The notes under the pieces were generated by a model. The model was not told the DNA's origin. It saw only the letters and a list, made by a program, of their open reading frames with translations, and did no database searches. Shown here piece by piece: positions 36,201 through 47,040 of a stretch of 64,000 nucleotides of DNA (positions are counted from its first letter, which is position 1; every line of letters begins with the position of its first letter). Both the position numbers and the translations under genes were made by a program. This stretch comes from Cucumis sativus (lineage: Eukaryota; Streptophyta; Magnoliopsida; Cucurbitales; Cucurbitaceae), in the NCBI RefSeq assembly GCF_000004075.3, contig NC_026661.2, forward strand, positions 19,868,307 through 19,932,306. The letters run 5' to 3'.

Positions 36201-39200
36201 TTCTGAATAAGTGCCAAAATGAACGTATTTCCACGAAATTAACTTTCCCCATCCATCGATTTCTGGCATTTCGTTGCTTTTCCTGGAAATGATATATTTT
36301 TACCATCATGAGTACACTATTTCAGCAAGTCTAAGGATTAGAAACTGTGGGGGGAGAAGATCAAATGTTTAGAAAGCCCTCTAATAATTTTTCTCAACTA
36401 ATGTACCATGGAGAGAATGGATGACAACTAAATAAAGTTTTGCGTAGGATCAGGATTTATCTTATGGCTAGATGAATTAAGCTGCCTCCTTTTTTAGAAG
36501 GAATATGTCCCTCTAATGAATACTGAGGGCAAGTCATGTCCATTGTTCATATTCGTTTCTTTGTTTGTCCAGAGTAGGATCTGGCATTATATTGTGCTTG
36601 TAATTGTAATGACGCTGATGTCAAAGTTCACTTCCCCAAACCATAAGAACAGGAGACTCCAATCAAATCAGAGATGCTAGTTCTCATCTGGACGATAACT
36701 ATTTTGAAAGACATCTAAAACATTGAAAGAGAATGCGAGAATGCTGGGCATAATGAAGAAAATGTGTTTAAAAGTAAATACAGTAACATCTTGAAATGGA
36801 CTGATCAATAAATTCTAAAAGAAACAAAGATAACCTGTCAAAGGAATCTACAAGATGAACATGGACACACAATTATCAGAATTTGAAATATTGCATACAT
36901 GATCTTTGTCGCTTTTAACTGGTTCTGAAGGATGTTGAAAGAAACTAGCATCAGATCGCATAGGCCAACCAAGGCGGAAGCAATCAATAGACCTACAGAG
37001 TTGCACCACGAAAATTCTTCAAATTTTGAAAATTCAATATGAAGTAGATATGGAGAATTGATGACAAAAGGCTTACCAGAAATATTCATTCAAATCGTCA
37101 TAATTTCTCCACTGTGAATGCTTTGATTTACCGTCTTTGCTTTTTCTTGCTTCCTATAAATGCAAATATTAAATGGAGATACTCAGCTATCAATCTGCAG
37201 AAGAAACTCAAAACCTACCCATTTCAATGATCAAGAAGATCATATGCAATACCTTAGATATTATGTCATATATTGGAGTAACAACTTTCTTTAAGAAAGC
37301 CTCCTCTTCGCCACCATAAGCTGGTTTGATGTGCTCTCCTGTCGTTGGGCTCACACTTCCAGCCAACATGCCATATAGTTCAAATGCCATCTAAAAAGAT
37401 TTAAAGTTTTAAAGTTATAAAGTGAATTCATAGAGTCAAGTCAACTAACAGATAGGAATCAGTTGCACTTCTGATTCTAGCTATCTTACACCACTTATAA
37501 CATTCTTCCAAGTGTTCCAAGTACATATCAAGCTTTTATAATTTCACTTCATGATGAAAAAGAAGATTACAGTTTTTTTAAAAGAAAAAGAAAAAGAAAA
37601 TATATTTTTTTATGATCCTCATAAGATATCCCTAGAAGATCTGGCCTCACCAGTCACCAAAGCCTGAAAACTCTCATTTATTGAAGATAAATTATCCTAC
37701 AAATTGTTCTAATATTGAGGGTTTCTGCTAGTGTAAACTGATTTACTCAATGGGACAAGTGGCCAGTTAGTATACACTAAAAGAAGTACGTCCATATAGA
37801 AGGAAAGATTCTAAAAAGATCATCTTCCAACAATAGGTAGAAGATGCAAAAGATCAAGAAAGTTATAAGAACAAATATTATCATTGATCTTAGTGAAAAG
37901 GCAAAGAGAGGCATATAGGTTCAAAAAATATTGCACTAGAATGTAAAAGACGTTAATATATACATGATGATATATATAGCAAAGGCACTCGGGCATGAAT
38001 CTCAAATTTGCAGCTTCTCCCCATATAAGAAGATACAAACCCATGTATAGTAACTCCCTTTGCTGAACTTCTTGTTGGATTTTTGGCAACCTGCCAAGAA
38101 GGGAAAATCATACTGGATATGAGCTGTGAATGATATAGAACTAGTTTATAAGTTCTATGGACTTTGAATTATAGATATTCTTGCTCTATAGCAGTTCCTA
38201 ACCAAATTCCCTAACAAAAGGCAGAAACTTTATAATGTTGACATTCCTACAAAGACTAACTAGACCGTTGAATTTTAACAATTCAAGAAGCACAAAAAAA
38301 GAGTCTTACCAAAGGCTGCTTTTGCGGTCCAGATACCTGCACCATTTTTTGTAGTTCTTGAAAAGCTTCTTCATGACTTCTGTAAGAGCACGGTCATCCA
38401 ACTAAAATGTAAAACAGTTAGCAGCAATAAGTGACTATGAAAAGGAAGGAATATGAGCAAAAGAAGTTGAGAAGAATACAACCTTGGGTCGTTGATCAGG
38501 CTTTGGTAACTGCCGCATTTGAACATTTGCAATTAATAAAATCAGATGTTCCCTTTGATTGGCCACGTTACCCTCCTGCAATTAGTGACTAGTGAGTGAA
38601 ATGTGAATCCCACTGCTTAAGAATAATATGTTTGTGATTTAGCTCCATTACTAGAATCTTTGAAATAGATCTCGTTTAGTCTGTTCTTATAGAATTCTGG
38701 CTAAGTTATTTTTTACCGTTTGTCGTCTTGAAAGTAGTCAGGACGTTGTTTTAATTGGTTGGTGGCTGTTTGGAAGACTGTTTGTTAGTTTTTTCAGCCG
38801 TTTAAGGCTTCTGCTGTGAAAAGCTAGAAGAAATAATAGTTGTTTTCACTTTCAAATCATCATATAAGATCAAGATTTTTTTTCTTTCTCCTATTTGTAT
38901 TTGTTCTATACAAGTCTAACAATCTTCATTGATCACCTGGAAACCAAACATGGCCTGAAGCCAATCAAGGATATCTTCATCTACTTTCTTCTTGTGATTC
39001 TTTGGCCACGGCAAACCCCGGGTGTTACGAAGGGCAGAGACGGTAACTTGAATCTGTAAAACCAAATAAGTGCTAATAGCCATCAAGCATTCAAGCTCAT
39101 GAAGATGCAGATGCAAACTAGGCCAAGTAAATGTAAAAGATAACATGACGAAACCTCAGGAATTCTCATGATTATCTGATTTTGACTGTCAGGATCAAGA

Positions 39201-40742
39201 GGAAGTATGTTAAATGGTCGATACATCTGCTGTTTCTCCTCAACCTTGTTGTGAGCTTCCAAAATCTTAGACATAAATCAGAAAAAATATTAACAATAAT
39301 TATGTGAATAAACAACCCTTTGTTAACTTTCTAATTCACTTAAAAGCTTAAGTTCATGTTCATGGGTTATTTAACATTATATCAACACTCTAACACTCCT
39401 CTTCACTTACAGCTTAAAAGTTTGTTCAAGTCCCCACAAGTGAAATTCAACATTACTTGGGAAGGAAATGACGATTTTACATAAGTTTGAGCTTAGAATC
39501 TTGAGCTTTAACACCATGTTGAATCACCAAACAACACAAAAGCTTAAATTGATGCGCTATGGTAAATTTAATATTATATAAACACTCTAACACACTTGAC
39601 ATTGACATAATAATTCAAGATATTACTGTGAACAAATAAATAAAAGGTGAACAGAAAAATATCTCGCAATGTTTACATTATAATATTATCAGTCTTACCT
39701 CATCAGCTACATCCAGAGCCTCTGTTTGATTCACAGCCTTCAAAACTTCAAAAAGGATTGCGGCAGTTTTATAAACTTTTGTCAGTTGGGCACTGATCAG
39801 GAAGAGAACATCAGTTCAAATAATGCAGTGCAACGAATTCAAACAACCAAGCGAACTACATTATTTTCTTTAAAACTACCGATCAGCTTTGTCAGCCTCA
39901 TTCAAGGCTTTTATATATTTATTGTAGTAATGTCGATAAAAGCTCTGCATTTCACGCGCATCACTCTTTTGCCTTTCAGCTAATGTTGTTACATTTTCCT
40001 GAAAAGCAGCAATACCAGTCAGCAACATAGATGAAAAGAAGTAAAGTCCAAATGGGTATCTTCATCACAAGATGCATACAATTACACTGCATTGCTTATC
40101 TTTTTCTTTGGCATGAAAATACAATTAAGATAAACCATCAATGAAACCCAAACACACCATTACCTCCTAGTCCTAAATAATCCTATGTAGTTACAGTATG
40201 CTGCAAACAAGTACGTGTGTAGTGCAGATATACATAAAGGAAAAACTACAAACAAAAAGTGGAACATAGAGATATAGAACAGACAGAAGAACTGAAATAC
40301 CCGCTCTAAACGCTGAAGAAGTGCAGTTTTAAATTGCCGAACTCCACGTCCGCTTGATGTGGGATCTAACCTGTGAGCCTTTTCAAATGCGTAAAAGCGA
40401 CCTGACCCAGAAATACAATGGTTCGCTGAAGTTAACATCACTTTTCTTCTTGAACTAATTCTTGACACAAAACCAATAAGCCTTACGAGTAAAGTTAAAA
40501 GGAGAAAGTAGTACTTCAACTGAATTCCAAATTTCCAGGCAAAGTAATTGCAACTTACATAGATAAGCAACCCTCGGGTTACTTGCCTCGACTTCGTTAG
40601 CAACACGAAGAATTGGCGCAATCTCATCAAGTGAAGAAGGAACCACCTCACTATCCATCATCGACTCGGATAAATTCCCAAGTGTTTGGGCTCGCATGAT
40701 CTTCTTACCCGGTTGTTGATCCGAACCCCTTCGTTGAGACAT
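24237..40742 (-). CDS. Callose synthase (1,3-beta-glucan synthase), CalS1/2/3 type, complete, 42 exons, 1946 aa
   Basis: It makes callose (beta-1,3-glucan) from UDP-glucose at the plasma membrane; the CalS1/2/3 subgroup serves cell plates and plasmodesmata (family knowledge). All 42 exons were traced with matching phases, 5841 nt including TAA. The N-terminus [12 protein letters not shown] leads into a Vta1-like N-terminal domain (about 40-200). The FKS1-type domain (about 305-420) includes [21 protein letters not shown] first membrane cluster spans about 470-770. The glucan synthase catalytic region (about 1040-1790) carries [31 protein letters not shown] and [21 protein letters not shown] second membrane cluster (about 1490-1900) leads to [27 protein letters not shown] near the C-terminus. 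The length matches Arabidopsis CalS1-3 (about 1950). No frameshift or stop was found. Intron 37 uses a GC donor. Both gene ends are duplicated nearby, and introns 4, 17 and 20 carry retroelement remnants. The paralogue within CalS1/2/3 cannot be decided from the sequence alone. Confidence 0.96.
29740..29763 (+). repeat. Four-run G-quadruplex motif in intron 30 of callose synthase
   Basis: Four G-runs (4, 5, 5 and 7) are separated by single T residues on the plus strand, which is the template strand for this gene. It begins 12 nt beyond the exon 30 donor site, so the pre-mRNA carries the C-rich complement. By known rules, single-base loops with runs of four or more favour a very stable quadruplex. 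Confidence 0.85.
32238..32493 (-). mobile_element. SMART/TRIM-like mini LTR element in intron 20 of callose synthase
   Basis: Two similar direct repeats of about 60 bp (32,238-32,304 and 32,434-32,493, sharing 'aagcttaagc...atgg..aaggtaaatttaattata'-type wording) flank about 130 bp. On the minus strand the 5' repeat is followed within a few bases by TGGTATCAGAGC (32,420-32,431), the classical primer-binding site complementary to initiator tRNA-Met. Repeats this short, no coding capacity and a tRNA-Met site are the signature of SMART/TRIM elements. No target-site duplication or polypurine tract was confirmed. Confidence 0.7.
33596..34052 (+). mobile_element. Solo-LTR-like block in intron 17 of callose synthase
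   Basis: About 457 bp bounded by TGTT...AACA ends. It contains a TATA-like 'ataaatgg' near 33,879 and a downstream 'ataataaattgag' polyadenylation-like segment near 34,010, in an order like an LTR promoter and terminator. It holds the 27-bp minisatellite described separately. No matching 5-bp target duplication was seen at the chosen borders, so the ends or the assignment may be wrong. It makes intron 17 (33,144-34,796) the largest in the gene. Confidence 0.4.
33726..33860. repeat. 27-bp minisatellite, five copies
   Basis: The unit gttattgggtaagtgtggtta plus six bases is repeated five times at exact 27-bp spacing (starts near 33,727, 33,754, 33,781, 33,808 and 33,835). The last two copies share an 'attatg' variant in place of 'attggg', showing that the variant arose once and was then duplicated. 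Confidence 0.9.
36101..36128 (+). repeat. Homopolymer of 28 G residues in intron 13 of callose synthase
   Basis: An uninterrupted run of 28 G on the plus strand (poly-C in the pre-mRNA), 31 nt beyond the exon 13 donor. Such long G homopolymers are rare in AT-rich plant DNA, and the exact length may be an assembly estimate. Confidence 0.9.
39341..39596 (-). mobile_element. Degenerate SMART/TRIM-like element in intron 4 of callose synthase
   Basis: Direct repeats of about 56-60 bp (39,341-39,396 and 39,537-39,596, with 'aagcttaa.tt.atg...tggtaaatttaatattatat.aacactctaaca'-type wording) flank an internal segment. On the minus strand a decayed primer-binding site TGGTGTTAAAGC (39,504-39,515) differs from TGGTATCAGAGC at three positions. 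It lies in the intron between exons 4 and 5. A shortened copy is at 44,041-44,274 in the tandem duplicate. Confidence 0.6.
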
Positions 40743-41575
40743 GTTTAACCAGTACTAAACACCAAATCCTAAAAACACAAATCCAACATGAATTTAGATG
40801 ATCCACACTTCAAAGTTCGCAAGAGTAGCACAGTGAACTAAGAAAAAGAGAACCAATTGAAAACACAACACGTCTACTGAGTAGACAAGGAAGCAATTAT
40901 CAAGAATATAACCCCACCCCCACCAACCAGTAGATTCATCAAGAGATTGAGACTTGATTAGCAAGCAACGGAGCAAGAAGATACAAAAAATACAAGAAAA
41001 ATTCCAATTCCACAATTCATTTCAGTAATCATACTCAAAAGTAGTACATCCACCAATCCAAAACTCGCTGCTCAATACCAAAATACAACCAATAAGTAAC
41101 AAAAAGAAAAAAAAAAAAAACTGTCCCAATTCAATCCAGTCATACCCGAGCTCGTTCAGTTAAGTAACAGAGAAATTGAATCAAATCACCAAAAGGGCTA
41201 ATTGGGATTGCCAAAAAACAACGAAAAGTGAAGATAAAGATTGAAAGAAGTGGACTGTTTAGAGATGAAAGAAGAAAGTAAAGCAAAAAGATGCTAGCTA
41301 CAAAGTATAGAAAGTAAAGAAGAGTGGCAAAAGTTAAAAGAAAGTTCACAAAATAGCTCAAGAAAGAAGAAGAAAAAAGAAAAAAAAAAAAGAAATAGAA
41401 ATTTTACAAATGGTTGGAGTGAGAGAGAAGCTTGAGAGGAAGTAGAAAGACAGAGAGCGGCAAGGAAAGAAGGCGGAGGAAGAAGACTAAAGAGTGACTG
41501 CGGATGTGGACGAATCAGTGAAGAAAGAAAAATGGGCAGATTTTTGAGTTCTAAGCATTTAGCCAATCACAACAA
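40743..41575 (-). promoter_or_regulatory. 5' leader and promoter of callose synthase
   Basis: Upstream of the ATG at 40,740-40,742 the minus strand shows a possible acceptor (TTTTTAG) about 34 bp before the start, so a 5' UTR intron is likely. A strongly CT-rich leader at about 41,370-41,500 and a CCAAT box (inverted relative to the gene, 41,563-41,567) mark the probable transcription start region. The part from about 41,333 outward is absent from the tandem duplicate. Confidence 0.5.
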
Positions 41576-43867
41576 GCCACGTAATTCATTAAACTTCCGC
41601 CATCCTTCCTGACATGCCCATGTACTTGTAATATTTACGAAGTAGGCCCTGTTCCATTTATTAACTTCGGGAAATTACTATTTTTGTTTTCCTTCAAAAA
41701 TATTAAATTACAACTTTCCCTAAATTTGAGTAATTTACATATTTAACCCTCTCCTATTATATTATCCCATTCCCACCAATGAATGAGAAATGATTTTGCA
41801 TGTGAGACAGTGTACTTTCACTTGGTTTCATATGAAATTGGGTACATGAAGTCGTTTCTCTCATGCAAACACACGGCCCTACATTTAAATATCTCAAGTC
41901 CATTACCACAAGCAAAGGGATAAAATATCACTTTGATAATCAAATCCTTTTCTTTTTTCATCTTTTTTTTTTTAACTACAGATGATTTGATTCATCCAAA
42001 TCTACTCTTTGTTTAGGGTATAGAGTTGTAGACAAAATTTGATATTAATTATATCGATAAAGACATCAAAAATAGACATGGAAACGGAGACCAAGTTTGC
42101 TTACTTCCATTCTATTTGAACTTTAAATTTAAAGCTTATAGTTGATTAGAAAAAAATAATAAATGGAAGGAAGACTTTGAACAAATTGACGTCAATGCTT
42201 AAAATGTTATTCTGAAGTTTTTGAAAATTACAAAACTTGTGCCAAACTTGAATACTTTATGTTATAAATTATTGAAATAATTACGATCGTGCGAAAGCAA
42301 AACGAAGGTAAAGCAAACTTTATTAATTTTTTTCAAAGAAACAACCAAGAGATTCCACTATCCAAATTAAACTATTGTTATTGTTATTTTATTATAATGG
42401 TTTATTGCTTTCTTTTTTCCCTTTTTCTTTTCTTCTTCTTCTTCCTTTTGCAGATTAGTGGTTAATTTGAAAGATACTTTGGGTTTTGCTTGCATTAAAT
42501 TTGATCAAATTCTGTCAATTTCACATTAAAGTAACCGTCTCCATTATTAAATCTTAATCGAGAAGAATCTAACACATGACATTGTTAAATTTGGCCAAGG
42601 TATAAAATGTAAGTAAATGACATTATTGATGGCCTATTGCCATTGCACGTATGATTTCATTCTTAATTACTATACTAGGATTGTACAGAACACTAACCCA
42701 TTAACTTTAGTGAAAGTGCCGAGGAAGGAAGTTAAAGTTTGAGGGAGACACATGTCTCTAGCCTCTACGTGACTCATGACAATTATGAGTGTTACCAAAG
42801 TGATAATGTATCGATCATAAAGTGAACTTTAACTTAATTGACATGACTACTTGGTTTTGATATATAATATGTGCTCTCTTGTATCGTGGGTGTGAAATAT
42901 AGGCTCTAAGTTTGCAACTAAGATTAGGATAATGCGATAAAAAGGTATGATGTTTACTTAAACGTTACTACGTCTAAAGATATATAGTGTACGTACACGT
43001 TTTTCTCTTACTTGTCTAAGTCCAAGTGAAACATGAAGTTTCATAGATAAGTCATGGTCGAACAAAGAGAATTAATACACTTAAGAATATAGCATGTGAT
43101 TTAACTTCATGTAGTTTCTTTCTATACCATAAAAATTATGAACCGTGTTATCTACCAGACGGTGCATAAGAGAAACAAGATGAAAATGGATATAAGGGTC
43201 ATGCGTAATATGTACTCGGTTGTGTTTAGGCAATGCGAATGAAGGAATGTCTACGCAATCAAATATAACACAAATGTAATTAGTCAATAAAGGTAATATA
43301 AATTATTTATTAACTTCAAATTTATTGCGAACAACCTCTTGGTACATTAGTACTTGCTCATCTTTCGGGATGTAAACACTCAAAGCTACTAGATGATTTA
43401 GATTTGATCTATTTGATGTTGCATTATATAACTCATTATATATTAAGGCGAGCAACCTCGAAATGGGAAAATGAAAATAGTAGGAAATTGTATTCATAAA
43501 TAAAACTTTAGGCCTATCGGCCATGAGGTTCAAATTACAAATACAACATAAAAAAAATATAAGTGAAAACATCAAGATGCGGGTTGAGCCTCTGAGCATC
43601 ATTGGCTCCATTTTCTGACATTTGTGCCAACCAATTTTTTACTCCTAGCACAATGTAGATCACCTAGCATCTGTTCTCTTATCGCCAGGTTGTCGCGTGT
43701 CTCCCCCACCTGACGTTGGTTGCTCGACTACTCTTCTCTCTCACCTAAAATTTTCTGCATTAAAACTTTAAAATGTAATAAACATACATAATACTCTTTT
43801 GATACTTATAATGCATAATCATCTTATTTAACTAGACCAATTAAATGAAAAAGATAATTAATATGAA
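41576..43867. other. Spacer upstream of callose synthase, part of the duplicated unit
   Basis: AT-rich, no gene supported. Minus-strand open frames at 43,081-43,287 and 43,303-43,611 have no recognisable similarity. The second one's counterpart in the right unit (46,890-47,040) does not preserve the frame. A weak tRNA-SINE-like wording ('aacttaattgacatga') occurs near 42,832 and again at 46,391. Confidence 0.5.
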
Positions 43868-45337
43868 GAAACCTCCGGAATTTTCGTGTTTATCTTATTT
43901 TGACTGTTAGAATCAAGAGGAAGTATGTTAAATGGTCGATACATCTGCTGTTTCTCCTCAACCATGTTGCGAGCTTCCAAAATCTTAGACACAAATAAGA
44001 AAAAATATTAACAATAAGTATGTGAATAAACAACACTTTGTTAAAAGCTTGAGTTGATGTATATGGTAAATTTAACATTATATCAACACTCTAACACTCC
44101 TCTTCACTAGCAGCCTGAAAGTTTGTTCAAGTCCCCACACAGGTGAAATTCAATATTACTTGGAAAAGAAACGACCACTTTACATGAGTTTGAGCCTTAA
44201 TCACCAACCAACACAAAAGTTTAAGTTGATGGGCTATGGTAAATTTAATATTATATCAATACTCTTTAACACATTTGTTCAAGATATGACTGCAAAGAAA
44301 CCAAATAAAAGGTGAACAGAAAAATGTCTTGCAACGTTTACATTATAATATTATCAGTTTTACCTCATCAGCTACATCTATAGCCTCTGTTTGATTCATA
44401 GCCTTCAAAACTTCAAAAAGGATTGCGGCAGTTTTATAAACTTCTGGCTGTTGGGCACTGATCAGGAAGAGAACATCAGTTCAAATAATGCAGTGCAACG
44501 AATTCAAACAACCAAGCGAACTACATTATTTTCTTTAAAACTACCGATCAGCTTTGTCAGCCTCATTCAAGGCTTTTATATATTTTGTGTAGTAATGTCG
44601 ATAAAAGTTCTTCATTTCACACGCATCACTCTTTTGCCTTTCAGCTAGTGTTGTTTCATTTTCCTGAAAAGCAGCAATACCAGTCAACAACATAGATGAA
44701 AGAAGTAAAGTCCAAATTGTTATCTTCATCACAATGCATTATTTTCTTTTTCTTTGGTACGAAAATATAATTAAGAAACCATCAAAGCAAACCCAAATAA
44801 ACCATTACCTCCTAGTCCTAAATAGTCCTATGTAGTCACAGTATGCTGCAAACAAGTACGTGTGCAGTGCAGAATATACATAAAGGAAAAACTACAAGCA
44901 AAGAGTGGAACATAGAGATATAGAACAGACAGAACTGAAATACCCGCTCTAAACGCTGAAGAAGTGCAGTTTTAAATTGCCGAACTCCACGTTCGATTGA
45001 TCTGGGATCTAACCCGTGAGCCTTTTCGAATGCGTAAAATCGACCTGACCCAGAAATACAATGGTTCGCTGAAGTTAACATCACTTTTCTTCTTGAACTA
45101 ATTCTTGACTCAAAACCAATAAGCCTTACGAGTAAAGTTAAAAGGAGAAAGTAGTACTTCAAATGAATTCCAAATTTCCAGGCAAAGTAATTGCAACTTA
45201 CATAGATAAGCAATCCTCGGGTTACTTGCCTCGACTTCGTCAGCAACACAAAGAATTGGAGCAATTTCATCAAGTGAAGGAGGAATAATCACCTCACTAT
45301 TACCCGGTTGTTGATCCGAACCCCTTCGTTGAGCCAT
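43858..45337 (-). pseudogene. Truncated tandem copy of callose synthase exons 1-5 with intact frames
   Basis: Exons at 45202-45337, 44944-45044, 44545-44663, 44364-44457 and 43873-43983 (minus) correspond to exons 1-5 of the full gene; lengths of exons 2-5 are identical (101, 119, 94, 111). Exon 1 is 48 nt shorter, an in-frame loss removing about [16 protein letters not shown]. All donors, acceptors and phases are kept, with no stop in the frame. Splicing would give 187 residues, then four intron-encoded residues and a TAA at 43,858-43,860. The product would cover only the Vta1-like N-terminal domain, with no membrane spans and no catalytic region. Several substitutions are non-conservative (for example a gained Cys, and PILRVAN to PILCVAD). 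The likely promoter part of the duplicate is deleted. I call it a pseudogene fragment, but a truncated expressed protein cannot be excluded. Confidence 0.8.
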
Positions 45338-47040
45338 GTTTAACCAGTAGTACTAAACACCAAATCCTAAAAACACAAATCCAACATGAATTTAGATGAT
45401 CCACACTTCAAAGTTCGCAAGAGTAGCACAGTGAACTAACAAAAAGAGAACCAATTGAAAACACAACACGTCTGATGAGTAGACAAGGAAGCAATTATCA
45501 AGAATAAAACCCCACCCCCACCAACCAGTAGATTAATCAAGAGATTGAAACTTGATTAGCAAGCAACGGAGCAAGAAGATACAAAAAATACAAGAAAAAT
45601 TCCAATTCCACAATTCATTTCAGTAATTGGACTCAAAAGTAATACATCCACCAACCCAAAATTCGCTGCTTAATACCAAAATACAACCAATAAGTAACAA
45701 CAACAAAAAAAACTGTACAAATTCAATCCAGTCATACCCACGCTCGTTCAGCTAAGTAACAGCGAAACCGAATCAAATCACCAAAAGGGCTGATTGGAAT
45801 TCCAAAAAACAACGAAAAGTGGAGATAAAGATTGAAAGAAGTGGACTGTTTAGAGATGGAAGAAGAAAGTAAGGCAAAAAGATGCTAGCTACAAAGTATA
45901 GACAGTAAAGAACAGTGGCAAAAGTAAATAAATGAAATTTTGTGCCTAACTTCAATACTTTTTGTTATAAATTATTCTTTTGCATATTAGTGGTTTATTT
46001 TGAAAGATACTTTTGGTTTTCTTTAGATTGAATTTGTTCATATTCTGTCAATTTTACATTAAAGTAACCGTCTTCATTAGTAAATCTTAATCGAGAAGAA
46101 TCTAACACATGGCATTGTTAAATTTGGTCAAGGTATGAAAAATGTAACTAAATGACATTATTGATGGCCTATTGCCATTCCACATATGATTTCATTTTTA
46201 ATTACTATAATTAGGATTGTACAGAACACTAACCCATTAACTTTAGTAGATGTGGCTGATTTTGGACTAACAAAAAAGATCAAGAAAGGAAGTTGAACTT
46301 TGAGGGGACACATGCCCTGGCCTCTACGTAACTCGTGACAGTTATGATAGTGTTACCAAAGTAATAATGTATCAATCAGAGTGAGTTTTGAACTTAATTG
46401 ACATGAGTACTTAGTTTTGATATATAATATATGTGCTCTGTTGTATTGTGGATGTGAAATATAGCTCTAAGTTTGCGACTAAGATAGGGTAATACAATAA
46501 AAATGCATGGTGCTTACTTAAACATTACTATGTCTAAAGATAGATCGTGTATGTACAAGTTTTCCTCTCACTTGTCTAAATGTAAGTGAAACAAGAGGTT
46601 TCATGGATAAGTCAAGGTCGAAAACAGAGAATTAATGCACTTAAGAATATGGCATGTGATGTAACTTCATGCAATTTGTTTCTATACCGTATAAATATGA
46701 ACCGTATGGTCTACCATACGTATAACTATACTAGCTGCACAAGAGAAATAAGATGAAAATAGATACAAGTGTCATGTGTAACATGTACTCAGTTGTGTTT
46801 AAGCAATTTGAAAAAAGGAATACCTATATAATCAGATACAACACAAAGGTAATTAGTTAATTAAGGTGGTACAAATAATTTATTAACTTCAATTTTAGGG
46901 TGAGCAATCTCTCGGTACGTTCATCATACTTTCTCACCTTTCACGATACAAATAGTCAAAGTTACCAAATTATTTTATCTTATCTATTTGATTGCATTAT
47001 CTACAATTCATCCTATATCAAGGGGAGCAACCTCTCGTTG
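43868..47040. repeat. Right unit of the tandem segmental duplication
   Basis: A shorter copy (about 3.2 kb against 4.3 kb) of 39,151-43,460. It keeps exons 1-5 with introns, about 590 bp upstream of the copied ATG, and the distal intergenic part from about 45,935 onward. It lacks the 0.9 kb that contains the CT-rich leader and CCAAT box in the left unit. Confidence 0.85.
44041..44274 (-). mobile_element. Duplicate of the intron 4 SMART/TRIM-like element, internally deleted
   Basis: Carries both terminal repeats seen at 39,341-39,596, but the internal part is shorter and the primer-binding-site region is lost ('gagccttaatcacc' replaces it). It sits at the same position in the copied intron 4, so it was copied with the gene fragment rather than inserted independently. 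Confidence 0.6.

Larger units (their letters stand above)
24237..40742 (-). other. Exon map of the callose synthase gene
   Basis: Exons 1 to 42, in transcript order: 40559-40742, 40301-40401, 39880-39998, 39699-39792, 39155-39265, 38937-39053, 38483-38575, 38310-38401, 37964-38090, 37253-37390, 37077-37153, 36899-36992, 36160-36282, 35939-36056, 35090-35424, 34942-34994, 34797-34857, 33062-33143, 32912-32961, 32727-32813, 31844-31981, 31670-31764, 31494-31578, 31250-31413, 31039-31162, 30863-30960, 30671-30788, 30325-30476, 30011-30120, 29776-29931, 29605-29673, 28893-29055, 28661-28820, 27788-27907, 27594-27712, 27396-27479, 26298-26410, 25970-26199, 25093-25887, 24937-24987, 24601-24786, 24237-24491. 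Borders were placed by GT-AG (GC-AG for intron 37), phase continuity and the known protein family sequence. Borders in runs of repeated bases could shift by a base. Confidence 0.88.
39151..43460. repeat. Left unit of a tandem segmental duplication (callose synthase exons 1-5 plus upstream DNA)
   Basis: Matches the right unit at about 43,868-47,040 in the same orientation across exons, introns, leader and intergenic DNA, including the 'aagtaaccgtct...attattaaatcttaatcgagaag' block (42,530 versus 46,067) and the final 'aacaacctct..ggtac' block (43,330 versus 46,905). About 0.9 kb (about 41,333-42,233) is unique to this unit. The 0.4 kb between the units (43,460-43,867) has no counterpart. Confidence 0.85.

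Noticed and set aside
43081..43611. Two minus-strand frames (68 and 102 codons) in the duplicated intergenic DNA
   Set aside because: No recognised similarity, and the corresponding positions in the second duplicated unit do not preserve the frames.
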